Assembly: GCF_900142695.1 (NCBI RefSeq)
Contig: NZ_FRBU01000005.1
Location: forward strand, 62,001 to 126,000
Direction of reading: 5' to 3'
DNA: 64,000 nucleotides
Origin: Flavobacterium xanthum
GTDB lineage: Bacteria; Bacteroidota; Bacteroidia; Flavobacteriales; Flavobacteriaceae
A program made the position numbers and the translations under genes. Below the pieces are notes generated by a model. The model did not search any database. It saw only the letters and a program-made list of their open reading frames with translations, and was not told where the DNA came from. Positions 46,899-56,510 of the stretch are shown piece after piece. Every line of letters starts with the position of its first letter. Position 1 is the stretch's first letter.

Positions 46899-48188
46899 AT
46901 GAAACAATTAATAGGCAATCTAAAGGGAGATAAAGGGATTTGGTCATTTGTGGCCTTATTGGCCTTGTTTTCGTTTATGCCTGTTTTTAGTGCAAGTAGT
47001 AACTTGGCCTATTTAGGGCATGGAACAGGAAATACTTTAGGGTATTTAGTAAAACACTCGGGTCATATTTTTTTTGGTTTTTTAATCATTTTTTGGGTTC
47101 ACAAAATTCCGTATCAATATTTTAGATCTATTTCTAAATGGCTGTTGCCCGTTGTTTGGGTTGTTTTAGCCATAACAATGATAAAAGGTACAGTGATAGG
47201 TGGAGCCAATGCAAGTAGATGGCTTCAGATACCATTTGTAGGTATTTCATTTCAACCTTCGGCTTTTGCGGCCTTAGTTTTGTTTGTATTTGTTGCGCGT
47301 TATTTGTCTAAAACAAGAGAGAAACCAATTGATTTTGTAGAATCATTGAAAGAGCTGTGGCTCCCCGTTTTTATTACCTTGATTTTTATTCTTCCTTCGA
47401 ATTTTTCGACTACGGCATTAATTTTTTCGATGATATTAATGTTGGCATTCATAGGAAAGTATCCTATGAAATATATCGCAGTAATAGTAGGATCAGGCAT
47501 TGTATTTCTAACCTTCTTTGTTTTGATTTCTAAAGCTTTTCCCGATGCTAAATTTTTTAGCAGAGTAAGAACTTGGGAAAGTCGTATTGAAAATTTTAGC
47601 ACCGATAAACCAGATGAAGATGATTATCAAATAGAAAAGGCAAAAATTGCTATTGCATCAGGCAAGATTTATGGACTAGGACCTGGTAAAAGTGTTCAGA
47701 AAAATTTCTTACCTCAATCTTCATCGGATTTTATTTATGCCATTATTGTTGAAGAATACGGATTAATAGGTGGATTAGGCGTTTTGTCGCTCTATTTGTT
47801 ATTGCTTTTCCGATTTGTAGTAGCTTCGCATAAAGCCACAACACTATTTGGAAAACTGGTGGTTATAGGTCTTGGTTTTCCAATGATTTTTCAGGCCATG
47901 ATTAATATGGCCGTAGCTGTAGAATTATTACCTGTTACGGGACAAACACTGCCGTTGATTAGTAGTGGAGGAACTTCTATTTGGATGACCTGTATTGCTT
48001 TAGGAATCATTATTGGTGTAACTAAGAAAGAAGAAGAAATTGCTCAAGAATTAAAAGATACTGCAAAAAGGGAGGAAGCGCTACAAAAATTAATCGATAG
48101 AGAGTTAGAAGAAGACTTCGTTTTAGATGAAGCGTATTCAATCGAAGACAAGGCAAAAAATCCAATGCAGGCAGTTTTAAACAAGTAG
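46899..48188 (+). CDS. ftsW: Septal peptidoglycan glycosyltransferase FtsW
   Basis: SEDS-family glycosyltransferase that polymerises lipid II at the septum with FtsI. The 429-residue protein has about ten hydrophobic helices and the hallmark GPGKSVQKNFLPQSSSDFIY and EEYGLIGG. The C-terminus carries a long charged tail (KREEALQKLIDRELEEDFV). Start ATG 46899. The spacing of 47 bases after murD keeps it within the operon. Confidence 0.94.
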   Translation: MKQLIGNLKGDKGIWSFVALLALFSFMPVFSASSNLAYLGHGTGNTLGYLVKHSGHIFFGFLIIFWVHKIPYQYFRSISKWLLPVVWVVLAITMIKGTVIGGANASRWLQIPFVGISFQPSAFAALVLFVFVARYLSKTREKPIDFVESLKELWLPVFITLIFILPSNFSTTALIFSMILMLAFIGKYPMKYIAVIVGSGIVFLTFFVLISKAFPDAKFFSRVRTWESRIENFSTDKPDEDDYQIEKAKIAIASGKIYGLGPGKSVQKNFLPQSSSDFIYAIIVEEYGLIGGLGVLSLYLLLLFRFVVASHKATTLFGKLVVIGLGFPMIFQAMINMAVAVELLPVTGQTLPLISSGGTSIWMTCIALGIIIGVTKKEEEIAQELKDTAKREEALQKLIDRELEEDFVLDEAYSIEDKAKNPMQAVLNK

Positions 48189-48243
48189 GCCATTTTATAC
48201 CTTTAAATTTTTAAAATAATAGCAACTCAGTAACTTTAAAAAA

Positions 48244-49341
48244 ATGAAACAATACAAATTCATATTAAGTGGTGGCGGAACTGGAGGACATATCTATCCG
48301 GCAATTGCTATTGCAAATGAATTGAAGTCTCGTTTTCCTAATGCCGAATTTCTATTTGTTGGTGCAAAAGATAAAATGGAGATGCAAAAAGTGCCTCAGG
48401 CAGGTTACAAGATCATCGGACTATGGATTGCAGGATTACAACGAAGACTAACATTTGACAATACTCTTTTTCCGGTAAAACTAATTAGCAGCTTGCTAAA
48501 GTCACGCACTATAATCAAGCAGTTTGAGCCAGATGTAGTTATTGGTACTGGAGGTTTTGCCAGTGGTCCACTTTTACAAATAGCGGTAATTGCAGGTATT
48601 CCAACGGTGATTCAGGAACAAAATTCCTATCCTGGAATTACCAATAAGTTATTGAGCAAAAAGGCAAAAAAGATTTGTGTTGCCTATGAAAACTTAGAAC
48701 GCTTTTTTCCAAAAGAAAAAATGATTTTAACTGGAAATCCGGTGCGTCAGGATTTAATTGATATTGATTCCAAAAGAGAAATAGCGTTACAGCATTTTGA
48801 TTTAGACCCTAAGAAAAAAACACTTTTAGTTTTAGGAGGTAGTTTAGGAGCCAGAAGAATAAATGAGTTAATTGCGAAAGAAATTTTGTTGTTTGCAGCT
48901 CATAATGTGCAAGTAATTTGGCAATGTGGTAAGTTGTATTTTGATGATTATAAACGTTTGGAAGAGAATGATAATATTCAGATTCATTCTTTTATTGATA
49001 AAATGGATCTGGTTTATGCAGCGGCAGATATCGTGGTTTCTCGCGCAGGAGCTTCTTCCGTATCGGAATTATGCATTGTTGGTAAACCCGTAATTTTTAT
49101 TCCTTCTCCTAATGTAGCTGAAGATCACCAAACTAAAAATGCGCAAGCGATAGTTGATAAAAATGGAGCTATTTTACTTAAAGAAGTAGAGCTAGATTCT
49201 CAATTCGGTACTGTATTTGAGTCTTTGATTAAAGATGAGGCAAAACAAAAAATGCTAAGTGATAACATAAAACAATTGGCAATGCCAGAAGCAACAATAC
49301 GAATTGTTGATGAAATTGTTAAGCTGATAGATAGAAAATAA
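48244..49341 (+). CDS. murG: UDP-GlcNAc:lipid I N-acetylglucosaminyltransferase
   Basis: Makes lipid II by adding GlcNAc to lipid I at the inner membrane face. The 365-residue GT28 enzyme begins with the loop [16 protein letters not shown]. It also has [28 protein letters not shown] and the nucleotide-sugar-binding [18 protein letters not shown]. Standard length, no anomaly. It follows ftsW by 55 bases. Confidence 0.96.
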   Translation: MKQYKFILSGGGTGGHIYPAIAIANELKSRFPNAEFLFVGAKDKMEMQKVPQAGYKIIGLWIAGLQRRLTFDNTLFPVKLISSLLKSRTIIKQFEPDVVIGTGGFASGPLLQIAVIAGIPTVIQEQNSYPGITNKLLSKKAKKICVAYENLERFFPKEKMILTGNPVRQDLIDIDSKREIALQHFDLDPKKKTLLVLGGSLGARRINELIAKEILLFAAHNVQVIWQCGKLYFDDYKRLEENDNIQIHSFIDKMDLVYAAADIVVSRAGASSVSELCIVGKPVIFIPSPNVAEDHQTKNAQAIVDKNGAILLKEVELDSQFGTVFESLIKDEAKQKMLSDNIKQLAMPEATIRIVDEIVKLIDRK

Positions 49342-49364
49342 TAGAGATAAAGAAAGAAACGAAA

Positions 49365-50714
49365 ATGAACTTGAATCAAATACATAACGTCTATTTTATT
49401 GGAATTGGTGGAATCGGGATGAGCAATTTAGCTCGTTATTTCAAAAATTTGGGAAAACAGGTTTGCGGATATGATAAAACGCCTTCTGTTCTAACAAATG
49501 AATTGATGGAAAGTGGAATTGCAATTCACTTTGAAGATAGTATTGATTTGATCCCTAAAGATTTTTTTATCGAGAATACGCTAGTAATTATTACACCGGC
49601 AGTACCAGTTACGCACTCGGAATGGAATTACTTCGTGGAAAGAGAGTATGAAATAAAAAAGAGAGCCGAAGTTTTAGGATTAATTACTAAGGATACGTTT
49701 TGTTTTGCAGTTGCAGGTACCCATGGAAAAACAACGACATCGGGGATTTTAGGACATATATTATACCAAAGTGGCGCTGACGTCACTGCTTTTATAGGTG
49801 GAATAGTTGAGAATTATAATTCAAATTTAATAGGAAGTGGTACAACAGTAACGGTAGTTGAAGCAGATGAATTTGATCGTTCCTTTCTGCATTTGCATCC
49901 CAATATTGCTTGCATTACATCCATGGATGCTGATCATCTTGATATTTACGGGACAAGTGAAGCTATTGAGGCGTCTTTTATGGAATTTGCAGCTAAAATA
50001 GAGGATAAAAATAATCTTTTCATCACAAAAGAATTACCATTAGAAGGGTTAACGTGTGCGGTAAATGAAGATGCTATTTATAAAGCGTTTAACATAAGAA
50101 TAGGAGACGGAAGCTATGTTTTCGATGTACAAACACCTACTGAAATAATTAAAGATTTACATTTTGGATTGCCAGGACGTCATAACTTAATGAATGCGGT
50201 AATGGCTATTGCAATGGCAAATTTATTCGGCACCCCAACCGATGCCATTGCAAATGCCATTGCATCATTTAAGGGGATAAAAAGAAGGTTTTCGTACCAA
50301 ATTAAAACAGTAGCTAAAGTTTATATTGATGATTATGCACATCATCCAACAGAAATAAATGCGGTGCATCAAGCTGTACGGGAATTGTATCCCAATCAGA
50401 AAGTGCTAGCGATTTTTCAGCCTCATTTGTACAGCAGAACAAGAGATTTTGCTGATGAATTTGCCAAAAGTTTGTCCCACTTTGATGAAGTTCTTTTGTT
50501 AGATATTTATCCGGCTCGGGAACTGCCTATACAAGGTGTAACTTCGCAATGGATCATGGATAAGATGCTGCTTAATAATAAGAAATTAGTTGCCAAAAAT
50601 GATTTGATTACCGCGATATTGGCAAGTGATGCAACGGTAGTTGTCACTATTGGAGCAGGAGATATTGGAGAATTAGTACCATTAATTAAAAAAGCAATCA
50701 ATGAAACTCTTTAA
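49365..50714 (+). CDS. murC: UDP-MurNAc:L-alanine ligase
   Basis: Starts the stem peptide by joining L-alanine to UDP-MurNAc. The 449-residue ligase has the N-terminal GIGGIGMSNLARYF nucleotide-binding loop and ATP motif AGTHGKTTTSGILGHIL. It also has DDYAHHPTEI and QPHLYSRTRDF in the C-terminal part. The 3' end overlaps ftsQ by 14 bases. Standard. Confidence 0.95.
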   Translation: MNLNQIHNVYFIGIGGIGMSNLARYFKNLGKQVCGYDKTPSVLTNELMESGIAIHFEDSIDLIPKDFFIENTLVIITPAVPVTHSEWNYFVEREYEIKKRAEVLGLITKDTFCFAVAGTHGKTTTSGILGHILYQSGADVTAFIGGIVENYNSNLIGSGTTVTVVEADEFDRSFLHLHPNIACITSMDADHLDIYGTSEAIEASFMEFAAKIEDKNNLFITKELPLEGLTCAVNEDAIYKAFNIRIGDGSYVFDVQTPTEIIKDLHFGLPGRHNLMNAVMAIAMANLFGTPTDAIANAIASFKGIKRRFSYQIKTVAKVYIDDYAHHPTEINAVHQAVRELYPNQKVLAIFQPHLYSRTRDFADEFAKSLSHFDEVLLLDIYPARELPIQGVTSQWIMDKMLLNNKKLVAKNDLITAILASDATVVVTIGAGDIGELVPLIKKAINETL

Positions 50715-51423
50715 TTGGACCAATATTCGATTGATACTGATGTTTGCATTAGTAGTTTTTCTGTTTTCTTTTACGTCAAAACGAAATGAAAATAGGAAAT
50801 TGACCAAATCTGAAGTTATTTTTGTTGGAGATAATGACCCCTTTGTTAAACAAGAAACGGTTAATAAATTGTTAATAGAAAATAATAGAGAGGCATCCAG
50901 CATTCAAAAAGTTAATTTAGATTTGAATACGCTGGAGACAAATCTCAATGCACAAGAAATGATTGAAAAATCAGATGTCTATGTGAGTATTGATGGTGTG
51001 TTAAAAGCAGTGGTGAAACAAAAAACTCCTATTGCTAGAGTTTTTGATAATGGAGGTTCTTTTTATATTGATTACGAAGGGAATAGAATGCCATTGTCAG
51101 CTAATTTTACAGCCCGAGTTCCACTTGTTTCAGGAGGAATAAATAAAAATAATAACGAAGATTTAGCCCACTTATTTCGCACAATTTATGATGATGAATT
51201 TTTGAAAAAAAACATTATCGGAATTGAAATTATGCCAAATGGTAGCTTAAAAATGCACAACAGAAATTTTGATTATCAAATTGATTTTGGTAAATTGATT
51301 AATGTGGAGCGTAAATTTAAAAATTACAAAGCTTTTTTTCAAAAAGCAGTTTTAGATAGTTCGTTGTATAAATATAAAAAAATTGACCTCCGGTTTACGG
51401 AACAAGTAGTTTGCACTAAATAA
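50701..51423 (+). CDS. ftsQ: Cell division protein FtsQ
   Basis: A 240-residue bitopic protein with a short N-terminus, one membrane helix (IRLILMFALVVFLFSFTS) and a periplasmic domain with POTRA-like and beta regions (VDVYVSIDGVLKAVVKQKTP-like segment). It is shorter than the E. coli homologue. FtsQ links FtsA/FtsZ to the septal enzymes through FtsL-FtsB. Its position between murC and ftsA is characteristic. The start is inside murC. Confidence 0.85.
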   Translation: MKLFNWTNIRLILMFALVVFLFSFTSKRNENRKLTKSEVIFVGDNDPFVKQETVNKLLIENNREASSIQKVNLDLNTLETNLNAQEMIEKSDVYVSIDGVLKAVVKQKTPIARVFDNGGSFYIDYEGNRMPLSANFTARVPLVSGGINKNNNEDLAHLFRTIYDDEFLKKNIIGIEIMPNGSLKMHNRNFDYQIDFGKLINVERKFKNYKAFFQKAVLDSSLYKYKKIDLRFTEQVVCTK

Positions 51424-51429
51424 TAGATA

Positions 51430-52812
51430 ATGGAAAAAGAGAATATTGCAGTAGGTCTAGATATTGGGACAACTAAAATAGTTGCCATGATAGGCAAAAA
51501 GAATGAATATGGTAAACTAGAAATTTTAGGTGTTGGAAAATCTAAAAGTTTGGGTGTGGCACGAGGTGTTGTAAATAACATTACGCAAACCATACAATCC
51601 ATACAGCAAGCTATTCAAGAAGCGGAGAATAACTCAGGTTATAAAATAAAAGATGTGGTTGTTGGTATCGCAGGACAACACATACGTAGTATACAACACA
51701 CAGATTATATTAGCAGAAACAATCCTGAAGAAGTGATTGGGGGGAATGATATTCAGCTTTTAATTGATCAAGTCAACAAATTGGCCATGTTGCCTGGTGA
51801 AGAAATAATACATGTTTTGCCACAAGAATTCAAAATTGATGGACAATCTGAAATCAAAGAACCTATAGGAATGTACGGTGGAAGATTAGAATCTAGTTTT
51901 CATGTAGTAGTGGGTCAGGCATCGTCTATTCGCAATGTGGGTAGGTGTATTCAAAGTTCAGGAATTGAACTTTCAGGTTTGACATTAGAGCCATTAGCTT
52001 CTGCCGATGCAGTTTTAAGTCAGGAAGAAAAAGAAGCTGGAGTTGCATTAATTGACATAGGTGGTGGTACTACCGATTTAGCTATTTTTAAAGATGGTAT
52101 TATTCGGCATACAGCAGTAATTCCGTTTGGAGGAAATGTAATTACAGACGATATAAAAGAAGGATGTTCTATAATTGAAAAGCAAGCTGAATTATTAAAA
52201 GTTAAATTTGGTTCTGCTTGGCCAGGAGAAAATAGAGATAATGAAATTGTTTCTATTCCAGGTCTAAGAGGTAGAGAGCCAAAAGAAATATCGCTAAAGA
52301 ATCTATCCAAAATAATTCATGCTCGAGTTGTGGAGATTGTGGATCAGGTGTTTACAGAAGTTAAAGCTTACGGTCATGAAGATCCTCGAAAGAAACTGAT
52401 CGCAGGTATTGTATTAACAGGTGGTGGTGCTCAATTGAAACATATTAAGCAACTAGTAGAATATATTACTGGAATGGATACAAGAATAGGGTATCCTAAC
52501 GAACATTTAGCTGGAAATTCAGATGAGGAAATCTCAAGTCCGTTGTATGCAACGGCAGTGGGTTTAGTAATGAAAAGCATTGAAAATAAAACGCAAAGCG
52601 CGATACGTTTGGATGCAGTAGAGCAACCCAAAGCGCCCACGTACAGGCCTACAGTTGTTCAAACTCCAGTACAAGAGGTTTATGAGAATGTTGAAGAGGA
52701 AATAGATCATAATGCGCATGAAAAACAAAATTCTACCGTTAACAGAATTCAGAAAAATTTCTTTGATCGATATGTAGATAAGATCAAGGACTTTTTAGAT
52801 AATGCAGAATAA
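51430..52812 (+). CDS. ftsA: Cell division protein FtsA
   Basis: An actin-like ATPase that anchors FtsZ filaments to the membrane. The 460-residue protein begins with the phosphate-1 motif VGLDIGTTKIVAMIG. It has DIGGGTTDLAIF (phosphate 2) and VLTGGGAQLKHI in the adenosine motif. The tail (FFDRYVDKIKDFLDNAE) is an amphipathic helix suited to membrane binding. It starts 6 bases after ftsQ. Confidence 0.95.
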   Translation: MEKENIAVGLDIGTTKIVAMIGKKNEYGKLEILGVGKSKSLGVARGVVNNITQTIQSIQQAIQEAENNSGYKIKDVVVGIAGQHIRSIQHTDYISRNNPEEVIGGNDIQLLIDQVNKLAMLPGEEIIHVLPQEFKIDGQSEIKEPIGMYGGRLESSFHVVVGQASSIRNVGRCIQSSGIELSGLTLEPLASADAVLSQEEKEAGVALIDIGGGTTDLAIFKDGIIRHTAVIPFGGNVITDDIKEGCSIIEKQAELLKVKFGSAWPGENRDNEIVSIPGLRGREPKEISLKNLSKIIHARVVEIVDQVFTEVKAYGHEDPRKKLIAGIVLTGGGAQLKHIKQLVEYITGMDTRIGYPNEHLAGNSDEEISSPLYATAVGLVMKSIENKTQSAIRLDAVEQPKAPTYRPTVVQTPVQEVYENVEEEIDHNAHEKQNSTVNRIQKNFFDRYVDKIKDFLDNAE

Positions 52813-52866
52813 AGGCACGGCCTGAAAAATATAAGAATTAATAATAAATATCAAAAACCCAAAATT

Positions 52867-54816
52867 ATGCCAAGCAACACAGAATTTGGAAGTATTTCAT
52901 TTGATTTACCTAAAAACCAATCAAATGTAATAAAAGTTATAGGGGTCGGTGGTGGCGGAAGTAACGCTATAAATCACATGTTTAAACAAGGGATCAAAGG
53001 CGTTGATTTTATCGTATGTAATACGGATTCTCAAGCGTTGCAGAGTAGTTCTGTGCCAAATAAAATTCAGTTAGGAGTTCATCTAACGGAGGGACTTGGT
53101 GCTGGGGCAAACCCTGATGTTGGACAGCAGTCCGCAATTGAAAGTATTTCTGAGATTGAGAAAATGCTAGATCGCAATACTAAGATGGTGTTCATTACAG
53201 CCGGAATGGGCGGTGGAACTGGAACTGGTGCAGCACCTGTCATAGCACAACTGGCAAAAGAAAGAGATATTCTTACGGTTGGGATTGTGACATTGCCTTT
53301 CTTATTTGAAGGTAAAGTGCGTCAGGAACAAGCGTTAATTGGTATAGAGAAATTGCGTAAGCAAGTCGATTCTTTAATTGTTATCAATAATAATAAATTA
53401 AGAGAAGTATATGGAAATCTTGGTTTTAAAGCAGGATTCTCAAAGGCTGATGAAGTTTTGGCCACAGCCTCAAGAGGGATCGCTGAAGTAATTACGCATC
53501 ACTATACGCAGAATATCGATTTAAGAGATGCTAAAACGGTATTGTTCAATAGTGGAACAGCTATTATGGGGTCTTCTGTTTCTTCAGGCGAAAATAGAGC
53601 TAAGGAAGCAATTATTGCAGCTTTGGATTCTCCTTTGTTAAATGATAATAAAATTACTGGTGCCAAAAACGTATTGTTGCTTATCGTTTCTGGAACTAAT
53701 GAAATTACAATTGACGAAATTGGAGAAATTAATGATCATATTCAAGTTGAAGCAGGTCATAATGCTAATATTATTATGGGAGTTGGTGAAGATGAATCTC
53801 TTGGAGATGCCATCGCAGTAACTATTATTGCTACAGGATTTGACATTGAACAACAAAATGAAATCGTAAATACAGAGCCGAAAAAAATTATTCACACCTT
53901 AGAGGATGAACAAAGAAGTGTGCATAATCTAAGTAGTAAAACAGTGACAGCATTCGATTTGAATACAGAATCACCAGTGTCAAACTCTAGCGAAAGAATT
54001 GTTTTCGATCTAGTGGAAGATATTGTTGCTGCTGAGCCTGCAATCGTTCCTCAACCAGCGATTGCACCAACTACAATTAATAAGGAAGAGTTGATGGTTA
54101 TGTCTGAATTTATTAAAAATTTAGATGTAACCTTCGAAATAGTTTCTCCTATTACTGATATTGATTTTACAATCACATCTCCTGTAGCTGAAGTAAAAGA
54201 AGTGCAGCCAAAGGTTATCGAGAGACAAGAACAAACTACTTTCTCTTTTGATTTACCGCTTTTTAAAACAGAACCAGCAGATCAAGTACGGGAAAATAAA
54301 GTATTGTATGAGTTAACGAATGAAACTCGTGATATCAAAGTAAATGAGGCTGTTCAATTTGTTCCTGTGACAGAATTAAGTGATAACGGAATCATCAAGT
54401 ACTCTCTAGAAGAATATATGGATCAAGAGCCTGATTTCATGGCTAAACCAGTCGCAAAAATACCAGAAGTTGTTATTCCGGCTGAGTTAAATATTACCAT
54501 GAAACAAGTTGAAAGATCGGTACAGGCGCCAGAAGATTTTGATACAATCTCTCCTATGGAAATGACTATCGAAGAGTCGTTGAGAATGAGAGCTGATGAA
54601 AGAAGAAAAAAGCTAAAGGAATTCAATTACAAGTTTCACAACAATGTTTCTAAAATTGATGAATACGAAAAAGAGCCAGCATACAAAAGATTAGGAATAG
54701 ATATTTCAAACAATCAGGCGAATAATACAAATTCAAGGATTTCTGTAGGAACAGATAGCAACAACGATTTGCAGTTACGTTCAAACAATTCCTATTTGCA
54801 TGACAATGTAGATTAA
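52867..54816 (+). CDS. ftsZ: Cell division GTPase FtsZ (long C-terminal tail)
   Basis: Forms the Z ring. The 649-residue protein has the N-terminal GTPase fold (about 15-320) with GVGGGGSNAINHM and the tubulin signature GGGTGTGAAP. A long acidic/Pro-rich region follows (about 330-590), much longer than in E. coli (383 total). Near the end, EPAYKRLGI (about residues 605-613) is a likely conserved C-terminal peptide for binding FtsA, but about 35 more residues follow it. The last gene of the cluster, closed by a hairpin terminator. Confidence 0.95.
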   Translation: MPSNTEFGSISFDLPKNQSNVIKVIGVGGGGSNAINHMFKQGIKGVDFIVCNTDSQALQSSSVPNKIQLGVHLTEGLGAGANPDVGQQSAIESISEIEKMLDRNTKMVFITAGMGGGTGTGAAPVIAQLAKERDILTVGIVTLPFLFEGKVRQEQALIGIEKLRKQVDSLIVINNNKLREVYGNLGFKAGFSKADEVLATASRGIAEVITHHYTQNIDLRDAKTVLFNSGTAIMGSSVSSGENRAKEAIIAALDSPLLNDNKITGAKNVLLLIVSGTNEITIDEIGEINDHIQVEAGHNANIIMGVGEDESLGDAIAVTIIATGFDIEQQNEIVNTEPKKIIHTLEDEQRSVHNLSSKTVTAFDLNTESPVSNSSERIVFDLVEDIVAAEPAIVPQPAIAPTTINKEELMVMSEFIKNLDVTFEIVSPITDIDFTITSPVAEVKEVQPKVIERQEQTTFSFDLPLFKTEPADQVRENKVLYELTNETRDIKVNEAVQFVPVTELSDNGIIKYSLEEYMDQEPDFMAKPVAKIPEVVIPAELNITMKQVERSVQAPEDFDTISPMEMTIEESLRMRADERRKKLKEFNYKFHNNVSKIDEYEKEPAYKRLGIDISNNQANNTNSRISVGTDSNNDLQLRSNNSYLHDNVD

Positions 54817-54839
54817 GGAAATCAAGTCAAAAGAAGATG

Positions 54840-54873
54840 ACCCGAAAATTTATTTTTCGGGTTATTTTTTTTT
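54840..54873 (+). terminator. Terminator of the dcw cluster
   Basis: ACCCGAAAA pairs with TTTTCGGGT across a short loop, followed by a T run. It lies 23 bases after the ftsZ stop. Confidence 0.85.
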
Positions 54874-54897
54874 ATGCAACGTGAACATAGTAATCTG

Positions 54898-54928
54898 TTG
54901 TGAATTCCAGTAAATTTCTTTAAATTTG
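54898..54928 (+). promoter_or_regulatory. Promoter of the GatB/YqeY gene
   Basis: TTG (54898-54900), a 20-base spacer, TAAATTTG (54921-54928). The start site would be near 54935, giving a leader of about 150 bases before the ATG at 55087, unusually long here. Confidence 0.6.
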
Positions 54929-54949
54929 CACTTTCTTAATCCGGTATTC

Positions 54950-54981
54950 GTTTCTGTTTTATATCTAAAAGAAACTTTTTT
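54950..54981 (+). terminator. Hairpin plus U tract in the yqeY leader (possible attenuator)
   Basis: GTTTCT (54950-54955) pairs with AGAAAC (54970-54975). A bulged G then lets TTT pair with AAA, about 9 bp in all around a 7-base loop, followed by six T residues. It sits about 15-45 bases after the predicted start site, upstream of the gene. Confidence 0.4.
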
Positions 54982-55086
54982 ACTGAAAGACTTTTTAGTA
55001 TCGCTGGTTTAAAAAATTGTTATCAAAAATACTATTTCAACAATCGATTAACTAATGATCGATTAATCAAATTAATAATAAAGAAT

Positions 55087-55536
55087 ATGAGTTTATCAAT
55101 ACAAATCATGGACGAAATCAACACCGCCATGAGAGCCAAAGATACGGTAGCTTTAGAAGCTCTAAGAGCTATTAAATCTGAAATTTTATTGGCGCAGACA
55201 GCAACAGGATCAAAAGAAGAAATTACTGCCGATGACGAAATAAAATTATTGCAAAAGTTAGTAAAAACTCGAAAAGACAGTGCTAAGATCTTTACAGAAC
55301 AAAATCGTATGGATTTGGCAGAACCAGAATTAGCTCAAATTGCGGTAATAGAAAAGTTTTTACCAGCTCAATTAAGCGAATCGGAAGTAGAAGCATTAAT
55401 TGCAAAAATTATTAGCGAAACAGGTGCTTCAGGAATAGCTTCAATGGGCAAGGTGATGGGGTTAGCAGCAGCGCAATTAGGTGGAACTGCTGAGGGAAAA
55501 ACCATTTCTACGATTGTTAAAAAGTTATTGACGTAA
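55087..55536 (+). CDS. GatB/YqeY domain protein
   Basis: A 149-residue soluble all-helical protein (SLSIQIMDEINTAMRAKDTV, KLLQKLVKTRKDSAKIF, VMGLAAAQLGGTAEGKTIS) of the YqeY family, related to the tail of GatB. It is thought to bind tRNA or aid amidotransferase function, but its role is not settled. In Flavobacterium it commonly follows ftsZ, as I recall. A long leader with a hairpin precedes it. Confidence 0.88.
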   Translation: MSLSIQIMDEINTAMRAKDTVALEALRAIKSEILLAQTATGSKEEITADDEIKLLQKLVKTRKDSAKIFTEQNRMDLAEPELAQIAVIEKFLPAQLSESEVEALIAKIISETGASGIASMGKVMGLAAAQLGGTAEGKTISTIVKKLLT

Positions 55537-55608
55537 TAATCAAGAATTCTTGTTAATTGATTTTTATTTTAAATATAAGATCGTTAATGATTATTCTCGA
55601 ATCAACTT

Positions 55609-55682
55609 GACTGCGTAGTTCAACTGGATAGAATATCAGATTTCGACTCTGAGGGTTGCAGGTTCGAACCCTGCCGTGGTCA
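55609..55682 (+). tRNA. tRNA-Arg (anticodon TCG)
   Basis: A 74-base cloverleaf: acceptor GACTGCG pairs with CGTGGTC (with G-T pairs), D-arm TAGTTCAACTGGATAGAA, anticodon stem TCAGA/TCTGA around the loop TTTCGAC (anticodon TCG), T-arm GGTTCGAACC. The discriminator is A; CCA is not encoded. It reads CGA-type arginine codons. A terminator follows. Confidence 0.93.
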
Positions 55683-55689
55683 CATAAAA

Positions 55690-55734
55690 AAAAACCGTAA
55701 AGTGCAATTTTGAAGTGTTTTACGGTTTTTTTTT
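55690..55734 (+). terminator. Terminator after tRNA-Arg
   Basis: AAAACCGTAAA pairs with TTTACGGTTTT around a loop of about 17 bases, followed by a T run. It also lies at the end of the convergent hypothetical gene. Confidence 0.75.
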
Positions 55735-55742
55735 GTGTCTTT

Positions 55743-56225
55743 TTACCAATCGCTCTTTGCAGGCTTTTTGATTGTAAACAACTGTATCAAATGCGGATTT
55801 AAAGTTTCAGTACTATTATTGAATAGAGATGGTTTTTTTATGGTTTTATTCCTTTTTAATAAGGCTTGCTCGATCGTATACTCATTAGTAGCTTGAATTA
55901 GCAAGCCATCTTTGTTAATAATACGTGGTTCTTCAATAAAGCGTGTGTTAAAAACAGAGACACGATATTTATTTTTCTTCACTTCAATTTTGAATTCAGC
56001 GACAATCGGATGGAGCATTTTGTCACTGAAATTTGTTTTTTTTATAATTCCGGTGGAATCGGTTTTAAACTCTAATCGTGGATTGCTTTTGAGTTTGGAG
56101 ATGCTTGTTGAATCTTCGTAAATATATCTCCACATTATCAATTCGTCCTCAACTATAAAGTTTTTATTTTGTGCAAATGAAATGGTGGTAATCAAAAGGA
56201 AAGTGATGGATATTAATTTTTTCAT
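55743..56225 (-). CDS. Hypothetical secreted protein
   Basis: A 160-residue protein with a signal peptide (MKKLISITFLLITTISFAQ). The body is a compact beta/alpha region (DELIMWRYIYEDSTSISKLK, KKTNFSDKMLHPIVAEFKIEV, YRVSVFNTRFIEEPR), whose strand pattern recalls DUF4468-type proteins, but I cannot confirm this. It is convergent with tRNA-Arg. Function unknown. Confidence 0.6.
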   Translation of the reverse strand: MKKLISITFLLITTISFAQNKNFIVEDELIMWRYIYEDSTSISKLKSNPRLEFKTDSTGIIKKTNFSDKMLHPIVAEFKIEVKKNKYRVSVFNTRFIEEPRIINKDGLLIQATNEYTIEQALLKRNKTIKKPSLFNNSTETLNPHLIQLFTIKKPAKSDW

Positions 56226-56510
56226 TTGTACTTATTTATAATTGTTTCTTTGCGTTAGTTAATGGTTTTATTTCTTAATGTGATTCATAAGGATGCCATC
56301 ATGATTTCTAATTCTTTTTTTAAGCCGTGTAGCAACAAATGATGCATTTAGTTTTTTTATAACTAGTATCATTAAATAGTGGTTGTCTTTGATGTGTTAG
56401 CGATACTTTCGTGATATATCTTTAATAAATGTCCCAACCAATATTGAGTCGCTAATAAAAGATAGAATAATGCTATTTATTAGTAATGACTCATTTATCA
56501 AATTTCATAC

